Positions 50,809 through 60,404 of a stretch of DNA of 64,000 nt are shown one piece after another (position 1 is the stretch's first letter; each line of letters begins with the position of its first letter). Below the pieces are notes generated by a model, which was not told where the DNA came from, searched no databases, and worked only from the letters and a program-made list of their open reading frames with translations. The stretch is from Leptospira johnsonii (GTDB taxonomy: Bacteria > Spirochaetota > Leptospiria > Leptospirales > Leptospiraceae). The DNA lies in NCBI RefSeq assembly GCF_003112675.1, contig NZ_BFAY01000007.1, positions 124,001-188,000 of the forward strand. The letters are read 5' to 3'. The position numbers and the translations under genes are program-made.

Positions 50809-53800
50809 TTAAGGACATTGCACCACTGAGCCCGGATTCGTAGCCGCAGCACCTTGGAACTGAAGGCCTCCGAACAGATACGGATATGGTTCCGTATTAG
50901 GGATCGGGATAGTGATCAATTTCAATTTATCCGTAGTAGACTGAAGATTACATACTGCGCCGGAAGAGTAATTCGTGATCGCAGAAACATTCAGTGATTT
51001 AGGTAACGGAACTTGGCGTAATACGTTGTTCACCAATGGAATGATCAAGGAACGAATAAGTGGATCCACTACCTGGAAAATTCCCTTAGGATCCAGACCA
51101 AAAGGATTCACTGAGTTTCCTTCCAGAATGTCCAGAGTATAGGCCATACTAGTTTCATCTTTCTTGATCACAAGACTCATTGCGTTCAAATTATTATACT
51201 GAGGTTTTCCTACAGGATCCGGGTTATCGAATGGAATGAAATTAAAAGATCCATCTCCTTTGATACTCACACGCACCGTGTTCAGAAGATAGCGACAACT
51301 GTTTGCAGCATTATCTGCGGCCGCAGAAGAACAGGTAATCGAACTTAAAGTAGGATATCCGATTTGAGTCCCATTCGGCCTTCTTCCATAAATCCTCAAT
51401 TCCAAATCCGTAAAGTTCACAACGAGAGCAGGAATAGCGTTAGCGCCCCCGTATTTAAACTCTCCATTAGGAGCATGGATCGCATACACGTCTATATCCA
51501 CATCATCTGAAGATTTAACGTTCTGGATAAGCTTAGTAGAATCACTCGGATTCAAACCAACTAATGTTGATCTCCCCGGAGCTAAAATATTCAGAAGAGT
51601 TCCAACTTTCACCAACTCTTGAGTCAACTGGAAGAGAGGGTCAGAACCTGCATACGCAGTGATGGAATCGATGAAAGGTTTATTGATCCTTAAATTTAAG
51701 GCACCGTTTTGCCAGAGGCTATACGCAGCCTGAGTTACAGTGTCTGCAGTCAAGGTAAGAAGAAGCCCAGGATTCGTAGAACTTTTTGAGAATGGGAAAG
51801 TTTTTGTCAAAGCATCCGCAGCGGGAATAGGCCTAGTGCTCACAAAACCTGTCGCTAACTGGTGCCCGTGATAATTAGGATCGGTGTTGATAAGCGGATT
51901 TTTAGCGACCAAAGCCACAGAAGCGGAACCCACGAGACCCTTATTCGCTCCGGAAACTGTAGGAACTACATCCGTCTGAAATTTCAACTTCAAGGAAAGA
52001 GGGAAATTTTGGAGAGGCGCAGGAAGATAATCCGGCAATACAACATCCAAACCAGGGTTAGCTAAGGAGGTCACAACCGCATTTAGCGCATTAGGTGCGA
52101 CCTTCTGCACTACGTCTCTCAACATGGACTGAGTGATTGCAGGCTTTAAAGCCGGGACCATCCCGTTCGCAATAGACGCGGTTACGGAAGATAGAAGGTC
52201 CGCTGCCCAGGAAGTGGAGTCGATATAGTCCACAGAATCAAGATCACCCGCATTGTTTTTCACTCGTAAATGATCGGACCATTCTTTCGTATAAAAATTG
52301 TCCGTTGGAACATTCGTAGGGAGAGCAGCTGCAGTCAGAGGAGTTTTAATTGCGATATTAAATTCACCATTCGTATCCACCACAGTGTTTGTGTTTGCAA
52401 CTGCAGCACGAGGGTTAGCAGTTTCTCCCAGGTTCACTTCCGCAATCGTAGTAAAATAGAATCTATTTCCGGAACCCACGAGTCCCAAACCGATAGAACT
52501 ACGGTTCCTTGCGATGATAGCAAGATTGATGATCGCCTTACGACCGTTAATGTTTACCTTCAGGTTATTATTTGCAGGAACGCTTAGGCTCGCAGTGATC
52601 GTTGGATCGGCTCCCGTAGTAGGTGGGATATTCACGCCGGTGATATAAACGTCCATATCGAAGTCAGAACAACCCAAGAAGCAACCGTTACCCACGAATG
52701 CTCCAGGATTCGCTCCCGCTCCCCCGCAATAACCGTCCCCATTTTCAGGATCAGTAGAATCGCCGAAACTGCGGATAAAATTCACCGCAGATCCACCTGT
52801 AGAATAATAATCAATACAATGACTGGTTCTTTTCGTAGTACTCTTAGGAGTATTCGAAAAATCTGAAAAAGATTTTCCAGTGATCTTATAATCGTTCTTG
52901 GTAAATCTTTCTAAAATTTGGCCGAATAGTTTTAAAGCCTGAGTCTCATCTACGATCGCCGCCGCGCCATTTGTAATCAAAGCATACGGAGTGGTATTTA
53001 CTTTTCCATAATTGAATCCGAAAGATCTACGGAATACTTTACCGGCGGTAGTAGTGACCTCAAAGATATAAGCATTTCCACCTTGGAAAGGTTTCAGTCC
53101 AGCTTTAGCCCCAGAGAAAGCATTCAAATTCAAAGAAGAAGCAAGAGCTGCAGTCATATCACAGGGAGGAGCAGCACAAATTACGTGCTCAGCAGAAGAA
53201 CTTAAATGTTTCAACTTGATGGACTGAATAGAATTCGCGCCACTGATCGGAGAAGTAAAACTCGCGTTCAAATTCATCGCGATCGTCCCAGGAGCCGCAT
53301 CCGTATAAGTTAAGTCTTTGGAAGAATTCGCAGGACCAACTGCTGTTCCGTTTAACGTAGCGCTGATCAAATAGTCTGGCTCAGTAGTAAATTCCACAGT
53401 ATAAGCCTGAAGATCCCCGCCTTCTAAACCTTTAGAAGCACCGGTCAGACTCAATTGATAAGTAGTATTCGGTTTAAGTTCTTTGTATGGGTCGAAGATC
53501 AATCTTCCGCCGGATTTCCAATAAAAGGATCCGCCCTTTTCCGCAGCAGGACCAGGTAATAAGGTTCCGGTTTTTTCCTTAAGAACAAAATCACCGTTCA
53601 CAGTAGATTGGGTCATAGGCTCGGAGAAAACGATCTCTAAACTTTTATAACGATCCACTTGATCGGTAGAAGAAAGATTTAATAATGCTTGGGGTCCTGC
53701 AGTTCCGAAATCCACAGGAAGAGTCGCCGGCTCGTCAGTATCCTTATAAGGAGTTAAAGCGGCACTTGGAGGAAGACTTCCTCCCGAATCGGAAGCAATC

Positions 53801-53955
53801 CCGAGACTTGCAAAAATAGAATCGGATAGGCTCCCCGCTTTTTCTCCCCCGCATCCAATCGATACGAAGAATAATGTGAAACCTATAAGTAAAAATCCCT
53901 TGGATGTTTGCATCTTCATTTGTTTCGGTAGTCCCGTTATATATCTATTTTTCAT
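50809..53955 (-). CDS. Large lipoprotein with bacterial Ig-like domain, paralogue 2
   Basis: A 1048-residue protein with lipobox VSIGC (Cys35) and the same layout as its downstream neighbour: an Ig-like domain with YKSLEIVFSEPMTQST and GRLIFDPYKELKPNTTYQL, then a long Ala/Asn/Thr-rich part and the shared C-terminal region. Its ATG overlaps the stop of the upstream 1214-residue gene (ATGA), so the two are coupled. A start 12 codons in (MKMQTSKGF) would give a shorter signal peptide. Confidence 0.85.
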   Translation of the reverse strand: MKNRYITGLPKQMKMQTSKGFLLIGFTLFFVSIGCGGEKAGSLSDSIFASLGIASDSGGSLPPSAALTPYKDTDEPATLPVDFGTAGPQALLNLSSTDQVDRYKSLEIVFSEPMTQSTVNGDFVLKEKTGTLLPGPAAEKGGSFYWKSGGRLIFDPYKELKPNTTYQLSLTGASKGLEGGDLQAYTVEFTTEPDYLISATLNGTAVGPANSSKDLTYTDAAPGTIAMNLNASFTSPISGANSIQSIKLKHLSSSAEHVICAAPPCDMTAALASSLNLNAFSGAKAGLKPFQGGNAYIFEVTTTAGKVFRRSFGFNYGKVNTTPYALITNGAAAIVDETQALKLFGQILERFTKNDYKITGKSFSDFSNTPKSTTKRTSHCIDYYSTGGSAVNFIRSFGDSTDPENGDGYCGGAGANPGAFVGNGCFLGCSDFDMDVYITGVNIPPTTGADPTITASLSVPANNNLKVNINGRKAIINLAIIARNRSSIGLGLVGSGNRFYFTTIAEVNLGETANPRAAVANTNTVVDTNGEFNIAIKTPLTAAALPTNVPTDNFYTKEWSDHLRVKNNAGDLDSVDYIDSTSWAADLLSSVTASIANGMVPALKPAITQSMLRDVVQKVAPNALNAVVTSLANPGLDVVLPDYLPAPLQNFPLSLKLKFQTDVVPTVSGANKGLVGSASVALVAKNPLINTDPNYHGHQLATGFVSTRPIPAADALTKTFPFSKSSTNPGLLLTLTADTVTQAAYSLWQNGALNLRINKPFIDSITAYAGSDPLFQLTQELVKVGTLLNILAPGRSTLVGLNPSDSTKLIQNVKSSDDVDIDVYAIHAPNGEFKYGGANAIPALVVNFTDLELRIYGRRPNGTQIGYPTLSSITCSSAAADNAANSCRYLLNTVRVSIKGDGSFNFIPFDNPDPVGKPQYNNLNAMSLVIKKDETSMAYTLDILEGNSVNPFGLDPKGIFQVVDPLIRSLIIPLVNNVLRQVPLPKSLNVSAITNYSSGAVCNLQSTTDKLKLITIPIPNTEPYPYLFGGLQFQGAAATNPGSVVQCP

Positions 53956-56900
53956 TTAAGTGAGAATATCGCATTCAGATCGTCCCAGTACGTCGACGTG
54001 GGCTGTCCATCATTCCAATTATCATAGAAGAAGGCATCGGATCCCGAGAAACGACGACCTCTTTCGTAAATATCTCCAAACAATCCAATCAGAGTTCCCG
54101 CAGAATACAGGAAGGCCCTGTTATCCATAAGGGAAGTTTGGATCATATCGGATCTCAGAAGTACTTTAGTATTTTCGAATAGTTCTTCTACAGTGTATTG
54201 AGAAGACATGTTTGCATTCTTCTCCAAGAAACTGAAGAAGCTTCCAGGTTTACCCAATTGGTAACCGGTTGCATATAAGTTCCTTCCGTAAGGAGCCATA
54301 GAATCCAAAACAGGAGGAAGGCTTGTAGTCAAAATATCGGAAAGGGTATAAGTCCTTGTGTCCAGAGCAGAGTTGTTCGGGTCAGCTATATCTCCCACAT
54401 AGAATAGAGAAGAAATAAGATCCAAAGTATTTGTAATCTCTCCAGCAGTGAGTTGGATATCCAACAGGAGGTCCAATAAGAAATCCAAAGATTTCACTAA
54501 AGACCAACCGGAAGTTCTGGATACGTAGTCGCGTATTCTTCTGACGAGATCGTCCACTTTGACCCAAGAAGGATCGTAAAGATCGTTACGAGGACGATCG
54601 TCGTATTTATCCGCAATACGGAATACTAACCAATCAATTGCCTCATCGATTGCAAACTGGTTCGGACAATTTGTTTGGAAATTTGCTTCACCGCCACAAT
54701 CGGACCAAAGTTTTGTTTGGCCTAAGATCCCGGAAAGACCATCCATCACCTTGTCTCTTGCATCCGTTTTAGCAGGGTCTCCAAGATTCGTAGTGAACTT
54801 GATCAGTCCGGAAAGAATATCAGTTTTACTTAATAGATCCAAAGGACCGTCAGTCATACGGTTCCGATCGGTGCTTGTAGGTGTAGATGTTCCTTCTATT
54901 AAAACACTTAATAAAGTCCTGTAATTCTTAGAAGCCTTGTATTCTACAGGAGTGGCTTTCGGATTTCGTAAACCTGACGCAATTCCCACAGTTCTGATTT
55001 GAATGAAAGAAGGTCCTGGAGAAGGAATTCCAGTTCCTTGGATCGGACTTACATTTGAATCATAGACACCGTTAGGTCCATAAGTTTGATCCGGACCATA
55101 ATAAACATACGGGCGAGAGAATATCTCCGCAAGACCGGTGAATAATTTGTATGGATTTCTTGGATGTAACGGATTAGGGTCACTTTTTGCATCGTCACCT
55201 AAGGCTTTCGCCAATGCTACGATAAACGGAGTCAGACGATTTCTTTTATTCCAGTTTGTGTTAACTTGAGAAGCAGGAGTATCTATAGTTCCCAAGAAAC
55301 CAAGTTGTTTAATTACTCCCGCATTTTGAGATATTACCGGAGGGATCATTCCATATACAGTAGTTGGATCAGGAATCAAAAGAGGGAATAAGGCAGAATA
55401 TACTGCTGTAACTTGGAAACCTTCGTTACCTGCCAAACCGTATCCCCAACCTTCTACTAAGAAAACGGAATCACCAGGCTCATTGGATAGATCTTGGAAA
55501 TTCGTATCCTGAACTACCCAAGGTCCAGCTTGAGTTCCAGAATCGAAGGACTTAATTGGCGTTCCTTTTTTCTGCCAGAACCCATTGAAGTTTGTGCAAT
55601 CATCTTTTAATGGACCACAATTTGGACTTAGGTTCATCATCCCCATAATCCCGTTCCCGATCGCAGTGATGAATAATGCCTCTTGGTAGGTAACCGTTGC
55701 GGCTAACTTAGCTCTCACAGGAAGAACTGCTACGAATCTTTTTTCGTATAGAAGCCATTGTAGATTTTTGTAAAATGCTTCTTCCGCACTTGCTACTAGG
55801 ATGGGTGCCGGAGCGGTTTCAGTTATTGAATAAAATCCTTTATTGGTTAATACGGCGGATGCAGCAGTTTGATCCACTCCTCCAAGATAAATACGTCTTT
55901 CTCCACCTGTGCCCGGATCAATTTGAACGTAATATTTGGACGTATTCCAGCTAGGTTGGTATTGCAGAACATTTCCGTTAGGAGCAATCGGCTGTCCCCC
56001 ACCGTCTGTTTGGCTATAATAAGGACCGTAACCTTCTAAGGTAACCTTAACGATCCAATCCAACATCCAAGGAACTGTCTTATTGTATAATTTGTCGAAG
56101 GTTGCCTCAGAAGCAGGGTCCGTAACTTGTTGCGCTTCTCCGCGAGAAGCAGCTTCTAAAATGGAAAGAACCCTAGTATTAAAACCTATTTTGTAAATTG
56201 AGCCATCTCTAAATACCTTTGAACTAGTACGACTTAATTCCGTAATATTCTTAAAATTGAATGAATCACCGGACCCGATCACTGAACCCATACTGAACAT
56301 TGCATCACCTAAGGTTAACTCCCCTCCAGTAGTGAAAGGGCCTGTATCGGTTAAAGCATTATGAGTGGTTTGGGCCGGATTCCATCTGTAACCGTAATTA
56401 TCAGCAAGAGTCAAAACGATAAAAAGAGTTTCGAGAGAAGAAAGAGGCCGGCTCTCTACATCCGTCTGGCGATTTCGTCCATCTCCATCTAACTGTAAAA
56501 GATCTTTAAATGTCTGGCTGGAACCGGAAGAATTCCGCATAAAATCCAGTAAGTAAGCATTCTTTGCCGTCTCTTTCAGAACGTTTACAGTTACATCTCC
56601 CTGAGCAAAAATTAGCCCTTTAACCGTTACAAAAAGATCGCGAATCATTGTTCTCAATTCAGCGGGCTTTAAGGTCCCACCAGGAGAATTATAAGCTGCA
56701 TTCGTAGAATATTCGTTAGCGCTCGGTTCCACAGGAGAAACGGTATTCGCGGTGAAGAAGTTCTCAGCGTTTATTATAAAATTCTTAAATGAGGTTTGAG
56801 GAGTCATTTGATCCTCGAACCCAGCGGCCTTATACATCATCTCGCCGAAATCGTAAACGAGAGAGATAAATCCTTCTTTTAAAGTACGATCCGTAAGTAG

Positions 56901-57596
56901 AGAAGGAGCAAAAAAACCTCCCAACAAATTCTCCACCCCCGTGCGGAATGTGGTATTTTTACGTAATCCTTTATAAAGAAAATCTTCTATATCATGAAGA
57001 GTATCCACGGTATCCGGATCTACTAAAAGATCCGCTGTATCGTGGATAGATGTCGCGACTTGATTCGCAGTTTTAGTATTATATTCGATCAAAAGTTGGT
57101 TCGCGCCGAGAGGCATCAAATTACGAACCACTGGTTTTTTATAATGACGGATCTTTTCAAAAACCGGCTGGATAGAAGAATATGCAGCAGGATTCGAAGT
57201 TTGCATCTTTTCGATCATGTCTGCAAGGCCCAAAGAAAGGGTTTGTACGCTAGTTCTACTCTGCAACATAGCGGATTCTAAGGCGCGAATTGTGCCTAAA
57301 TTGTCCGTTCTTGGTGCTTGGGAGAGTGCATCCCCCAGCGCTTCATTGAAGCCAACTGGGTCCATATTGGTGAAAAAGCTCTTCACCACAGGATAAGGAT
57401 TCAAAAAACTGAATAAAGAAACGCCTTGGTAGTCGTCAGTATTATCTGAAAATTGTGAAATTCCATTCTTGTCAGTTCCGGCGTGAGAGCAGGCCCCGGA
57501 TAATGACAATATAAGAGAAATGAAAATTATATTTTTCTTAAAATCCCGGAGGCTAATAGTCCCCCCAGCAAATTCCCCTATTGGCCGCATCTTCAT
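53952..57596 (-). CDS. Very large putative lipoprotein of unknown function
   Basis: A 1214-residue protein with signal peptide and lipobox SLSGAC (Cys36). No domain is recognised. The mature chain is helix-rich at the N-terminus (ALESAMLQSRTSVQTLSLGL and similar) and contains Cys pairs such as CGPLKDDCTNF. It leads the run of three large lipoproteins and is coupled to the next gene by ATGA. The ATG has AGAGG upstream. A common role in the envelope is likely but unproven. Confidence 0.8.
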   Translation of the reverse strand: MKMRPIGEFAGGTISLRDFKKNIIFISLILSLSGACSHAGTDKNGISQFSDNTDDYQGVSLFSFLNPYPVVKSFFTNMDPVGFNEALGDALSQAPRTDNLGTIRALESAMLQSRTSVQTLSLGLADMIEKMQTSNPAAYSSIQPVFEKIRHYKKPVVRNLMPLGANQLLIEYNTKTANQVATSIHDTADLLVDPDTVDTLHDIEDFLYKGLRKNTTFRTGVENLLGGFFAPSLLTDRTLKEGFISLVYDFGEMMYKAAGFEDQMTPQTSFKNFIINAENFFTANTVSPVEPSANEYSTNAAYNSPGGTLKPAELRTMIRDLFVTVKGLIFAQGDVTVNVLKETAKNAYLLDFMRNSSGSSQTFKDLLQLDGDGRNRQTDVESRPLSSLETLFIVLTLADNYGYRWNPAQTTHNALTDTGPFTTGGELTLGDAMFSMGSVIGSGDSFNFKNITELSRTSSKVFRDGSIYKIGFNTRVLSILEAASRGEAQQVTDPASEATFDKLYNKTVPWMLDWIVKVTLEGYGPYYSQTDGGGQPIAPNGNVLQYQPSWNTSKYYVQIDPGTGGERRIYLGGVDQTAASAVLTNKGFYSITETAPAPILVASAEEAFYKNLQWLLYEKRFVAVLPVRAKLAATVTYQEALFITAIGNGIMGMMNLSPNCGPLKDDCTNFNGFWQKKGTPIKSFDSGTQAGPWVVQDTNFQDLSNEPGDSVFLVEGWGYGLAGNEGFQVTAVYSALFPLLIPDPTTVYGMIPPVISQNAGVIKQLGFLGTIDTPASQVNTNWNKRNRLTPFIVALAKALGDDAKSDPNPLHPRNPYKLFTGLAEIFSRPYVYYGPDQTYGPNGVYDSNVSPIQGTGIPSPGPSFIQIRTVGIASGLRNPKATPVEYKASKNYRTLLSVLIEGTSTPTSTDRNRMTDGPLDLLSKTDILSGLIKFTTNLGDPAKTDARDKVMDGLSGILGQTKLWSDCGGEANFQTNCPNQFAIDEAIDWLVFRIADKYDDRPRNDLYDPSWVKVDDLVRRIRDYVSRTSGWSLVKSLDFLLDLLLDIQLTAGEITNTLDLISSLFYVGDIADPNNSALDTRTYTLSDILTTSLPPVLDSMAPYGRNLYATGYQLGKPGSFFSFLEKNANMSSQYTVEELFENTKVLLRSDMIQTSLMDNRAFLYSAGTLIGLFGDIYERGRRFSGSDAFFYDNWNDGQPTSTYWDDLNAIFSLK

Positions 57597-57668
57597 CCCT
57601 TAAACCTCTCTGGGTCCGTGTTCGCTTTTTTGAACAGTCGTTATTTTTCAGAACCAGAACGGCTTCTA

Positions 57669-57697
57669 TTTATACCGTAGGTCTAAAAAATCTTCAA
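57669..57697 (-). promoter_or_regulatory. Candidate promoter of the large-lipoprotein operon
   Basis: On the minus strand TTGAAG (57692-57697) and TATAAA (57669-57674) are separated by exactly 17 bases and lie about 75 bp upstream of the 57596 start. They match sigma-70 boxes at four and five of six positions. The wider 57597-58020 gap is AT-rich and holds no gene. Confidence 0.45.
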
Positions 57698-57802
57698 TCT
57701 TTTTTTATATCAACTGTTCTAATCGTGTATCGATCGCTATACTTGTACATACTATAACGGTATAGACAAGGATTTTTTTCACCATAATTGAACCTTTTTG
57801 GG

Positions 57803-57816
57803 ATAACGTACGTTAT
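57803..57816. promoter_or_regulatory. Perfect 14-bp palindrome upstream of the lipoprotein operon
   Basis: ATAACGTACGTTAT is a perfect palindrome about 105 bp upstream of the candidate -35 box. It may be an operator or activator site for the operon. Only the symmetry is seen; no regulator is identified. Confidence 0.35.
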
Positions 57817-57967
57817 TTTTAACCGTCTTATACGTCCCTTATTTTCTCCGAATTCCACTTAAAATCATGTTCTAAAGCATGATTTAATCTATGCTTCGAG
57901 AGTGAACGGTCGTTTGTTTTGGAAAGTTTTTATTGACAGAGTGTAGTTTTAGGATACCCGAAAAATA

Positions 57968-57996
57968 AAAAAGACCGAGGGAACCCCGGCCTTTTT
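57968..57996 (-). terminator. Terminator after the TMEM43-like gene
   Basis: On the minus strand AAAAAGGCCGGGG pairs with CCCUCGGUCUUUUU (G-U pairs included), followed by TTTTTATTTTTC. It lies 26 bp after the stop of the TMEM43-like gene. Confidence 0.8.
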
Positions 57997-58021
57997 CTCT
58001 ATTACATTTTGAATATGGAGA

Positions 58022-59092
58022 TTAAGCTGTAGCTGCTTTCTTTTTATAGATAGCGTAACCTATTGCCGCAAGTCCCAATATCAGCCAAATATACCAGAAC
58101 TTCACAAGAAGAATGGTAACTGCAGTAATCACGAATGCCACAACTCCGAACACGATAGAAAGAGCGGCCTTGCCCAATTCTCCCACGAAAGGAACAAAAC
58201 TTAAGAGAGATAGTAACGGTCCTGCGAGAAGATTAAAACTCACCCACATTGCGATAAAACAACCTGCTCTCATCAGCCATTTTGTTGTATTATCGTCGCT
58301 TTGGATGTCTTTCATAGTGGTTTGGAAATCACCGACAGAAGCGTTCAAAAACTTATTACCTTCTTCGCTGGTGAATTCTCCTACGGAACTTCCGCTCACT
58401 GAGCCAACGAAAGTCATATTTTCTTCCGGAACCGGGACGAGAGACACACTGATCCTTTCACAACCTTCAGTTTGATCGCTCGCACATTTTTGCGATAGGT
58501 AGATATAATCTCCTTCGGCGATTCCTTTGGATAACTCGCCCGATCCTGGACTTACGGAAGGTACTGCAGAAGTTAGATTCACCTTGCTCAAATTCACGCT
58601 ATACGTTTTGCCTTCGGCGGTTTTCACTTTCGCATCGGATGCAACCGAACTTCTATCATCCACAGTCGCTTGGTGGAATGGTTTAGACTTACATGCAGGA
58701 TCTTTGAAATTTTTAGGATTTTTAGGTGAAGAGATCCAATCCAATTCGCAATCGTAGACTTTCTTTTTTGTTTTAGAATCTTCTTTGCTGGTTTCTTCCC
58801 AAGCGTATACCTCGGAAGATTGTGAATAGGAAATATATTTTCCAGGTTTTACGAATTCTCCACCGAGTGCATCAGCACTTAATTTACCGGTTACATAGGA
58901 AGCAATACCCGGTTTTGCTTGGTCTGCAGGTAATGCGCCTTTAAAAGCCGCGCTTGCTTGTTCGCAAGTTTCCACTTGGAATATCAAAAATAAGGAAACT
59001 GGGAATAATACTACCCCAGTCAACATTCCTTTGAATGAATCACCAATCGATCCGAATATGCTTGAACTTTCCCCTGATTCTTCAAACGCCAT
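58022..59092 (-). CDS. TMEM43 family membrane protein
   Basis: A 356-residue protein from the ATG at 59092, which has GGGAGG seven bases upstream. Layout is one membrane segment near the N-terminus (GMLTGVVLFPVSLFLIFQ), a large extracytoplasmic domain with Cys residues, and about three C-terminal membrane segments (FIAMWVSFNLLAGPLLSLLS and two more). This matches the TMEM43/DUF1625 family, whose role in bacteria is unclear. It stands between trpC and the lipoprotein operon with its own terminator. Confidence 0.8.
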   Translation of the reverse strand: MAFEESGESSSIFGSIGDSFKGMLTGVVLFPVSLFLIFQVETCEQASAAFKGALPADQAKPGIASYVTGKLSADALGGEFVKPGKYISYSQSSEVYAWEETSKEDSKTKKKVYDCELDWISSPKNPKNFKDPACKSKPFHQATVDDRSSVASDAKVKTAEGKTYSVNLSKVNLTSAVPSVSPGSGELSKGIAEGDYIYLSQKCASDQTEGCERISVSLVPVPEENMTFVGSVSGSSVGEFTSEEGNKFLNASVGDFQTTMKDIQSDDNTTKWLMRAGCFIAMWVSFNLLAGPLLSLLSFVPFVGELGKAALSIVFGVVAFVITAVTILLVKFWYIWLILGLAAIGYAIYKKKAATA

Positions 59093-59236
59093 GAAAAAAC
59101 CTCCCAACTGGCCTTAGAAAAGACGAAAGGGCATTCTACATTCCACACAATTCGGTAGGCAATATCTTTTTTCCAATTTGAAAAGAAGGAGATCACTTCT
59201 CCAAACGTACGTTTTAGAAAAATAGAGAATACTTTT

Positions 59237-59989
59237 TTAAAACAGTTCCAGCCAAGCTTTGCGGATATCTGCCTTTTCCATGAAGTAAGTGCCGATAAGG
59301 GCAGCATCCACATGGGAACGGAACTCATCCAAGTCGGCCTTGCTCTTAACACCTGACTCTCCCACTTTTACAATATTGGGAGAAAGTTTAGATGCTACCT
59401 TCGGGACCAGATCCTGGTGGATAGTGAAATCATCCAAATCCCGAGTGTTGATTCCTACTATATTTGCACCTGCCTTGGCGGCGATAGTTGCTTCTTCTTC
59501 CGTATGGATCTCTGTGAGAACATCCATATTATACTTTTTGGCTTCTTTGATAAGTTCTGCGAGTTTTTCGGGTGTGAGTATGCGTACAATGAGCAATATT
59601 GCGGCCGCTCCGAACTCCCGAGCTTCTGCCACCTGCTTTGTATCTAGTATAAAATCTTTTCTTAATATAGGTATATTTACCTGAGAAGAAACATTCCTTA
59701 AGTCCTCAAGGGACCCGCCAAAATATTTTCTGTCCGTGAGCACTGAGATCGCAGTGGCCCCGCATTCCGAATAAGTTTTTGCGATGGAGACTGCATCGTA
59801 TTCTTGCCGGATAATCCCGGAAGAAGGACTCATTTTTTTACATTCTGAGATGATTGAAAATTTGCGAGAACGCAGGGATTGCCACAATCCAATCCCCGCG
59901 TAGGGGGATGGATTATATTCAGGAATGGTCTCGATTTCCCTTTTTTTTTCTTCTACGATTTCTTGGAGCACCCGATGTAATGCCATCAT
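59237..59989 (-). CDS. trpC: Indole-3-glycerol phosphate synthase
   Basis: A 250-residue TIM-barrel enzyme of tryptophan synthesis. Motifs are [12 protein letters not shown] near the N-terminus, [27 protein letters not shown] and [12 protein letters not shown]. It is not next to other trp genes here; instead it starts 3 bp after a STAS-domain gene. Two adjacent ATGs begin the frame. Confidence 0.95.
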   Translation of the reverse strand: MMALHRVLQEIVEEKKREIETIPEYNPSPYAGIGLWQSLRSRKFSIISECKKMSPSSGIIRQEYDAVSIAKTYSECGATAISVLTDRKYFGGSLEDLRNVSSQVNIPILRKDFILDTKQVAEAREFGAAAILLIVRILTPEKLAELIKEAKKYNMDVLTEIHTEEEATIAAKAGANIVGINTRDLDDFTIHQDLVPKVASKLSPNIVKVGESGVKSKADLDEFRSHVDAALIGTYFMEKADIRKAWLELF

Positions 59990-59992
59990 CGG

Positions 59993-60331
59993 TTATGCAC
60001 GAAAAGTTCGAAGAGCCTCGTCTTCCGTTTCTCGGATGTCGAATAAAGAGGTAAGTTCGATCACATCAAAAATTCTTTTCACTGCAGGTTTGATACCGCA
60101 GATCTTAAGACCGCCTTCTTTTGCGTTCAATTTTCTGAGTGTAGAAATACATGCTCTGAATCCGGACGAAGACATATAGTCCACGTCTTGCATGTTCAAA
60201 ATAACCTTGGTATGTCCTTGGTTATCGATTAGATCGTTCAGATTTTCTTCCACCTCGTTTGCGATAGAAACGTCTAAACGTCCCTTGAGGTAAACTATGA
60301 GAACTCCGTCCTGTACCTTGTGATCGAGCAA
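59993..60331 (-). CDS. STAS-domain anti-sigma factor antagonist
   Basis: A 112-residue single STAS domain with the conserved phosphorylatable serine region DVDYMSSSGFRA (Ser54-Ser56). Such proteins bind an anti-sigma kinase and free a sigma factor or other partner. It starts at a TTG with GGGTAGG upstream. No cognate kinase or phosphatase lies in the window. Coupled by position to trpC. Confidence 0.9.
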   Translation of the reverse strand: MLDHKVQDGVLIVYLKGRLDVSIANEVEENLNDLIDNQGHTKVILNMQDVDYMSSSGFRACISTLRKLNAKEGGLKICGIKPAVKRIFDVIELTSLFDIRETEDEALRTFRA

Positions 60332-60404
60332 AGGAACCTACCCTAGCGATAAATTAGAGACAATTCTCGGTCCGAAAAATAGCCTGTCAACCAAGTTCCC
60401 CAAG

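Noticed and set aside
57930..57960. TTGACA with a loose -10 on the plus strand
   Set aside because: No plus-strand gene follows; it runs into the terminator of the convergent gene.
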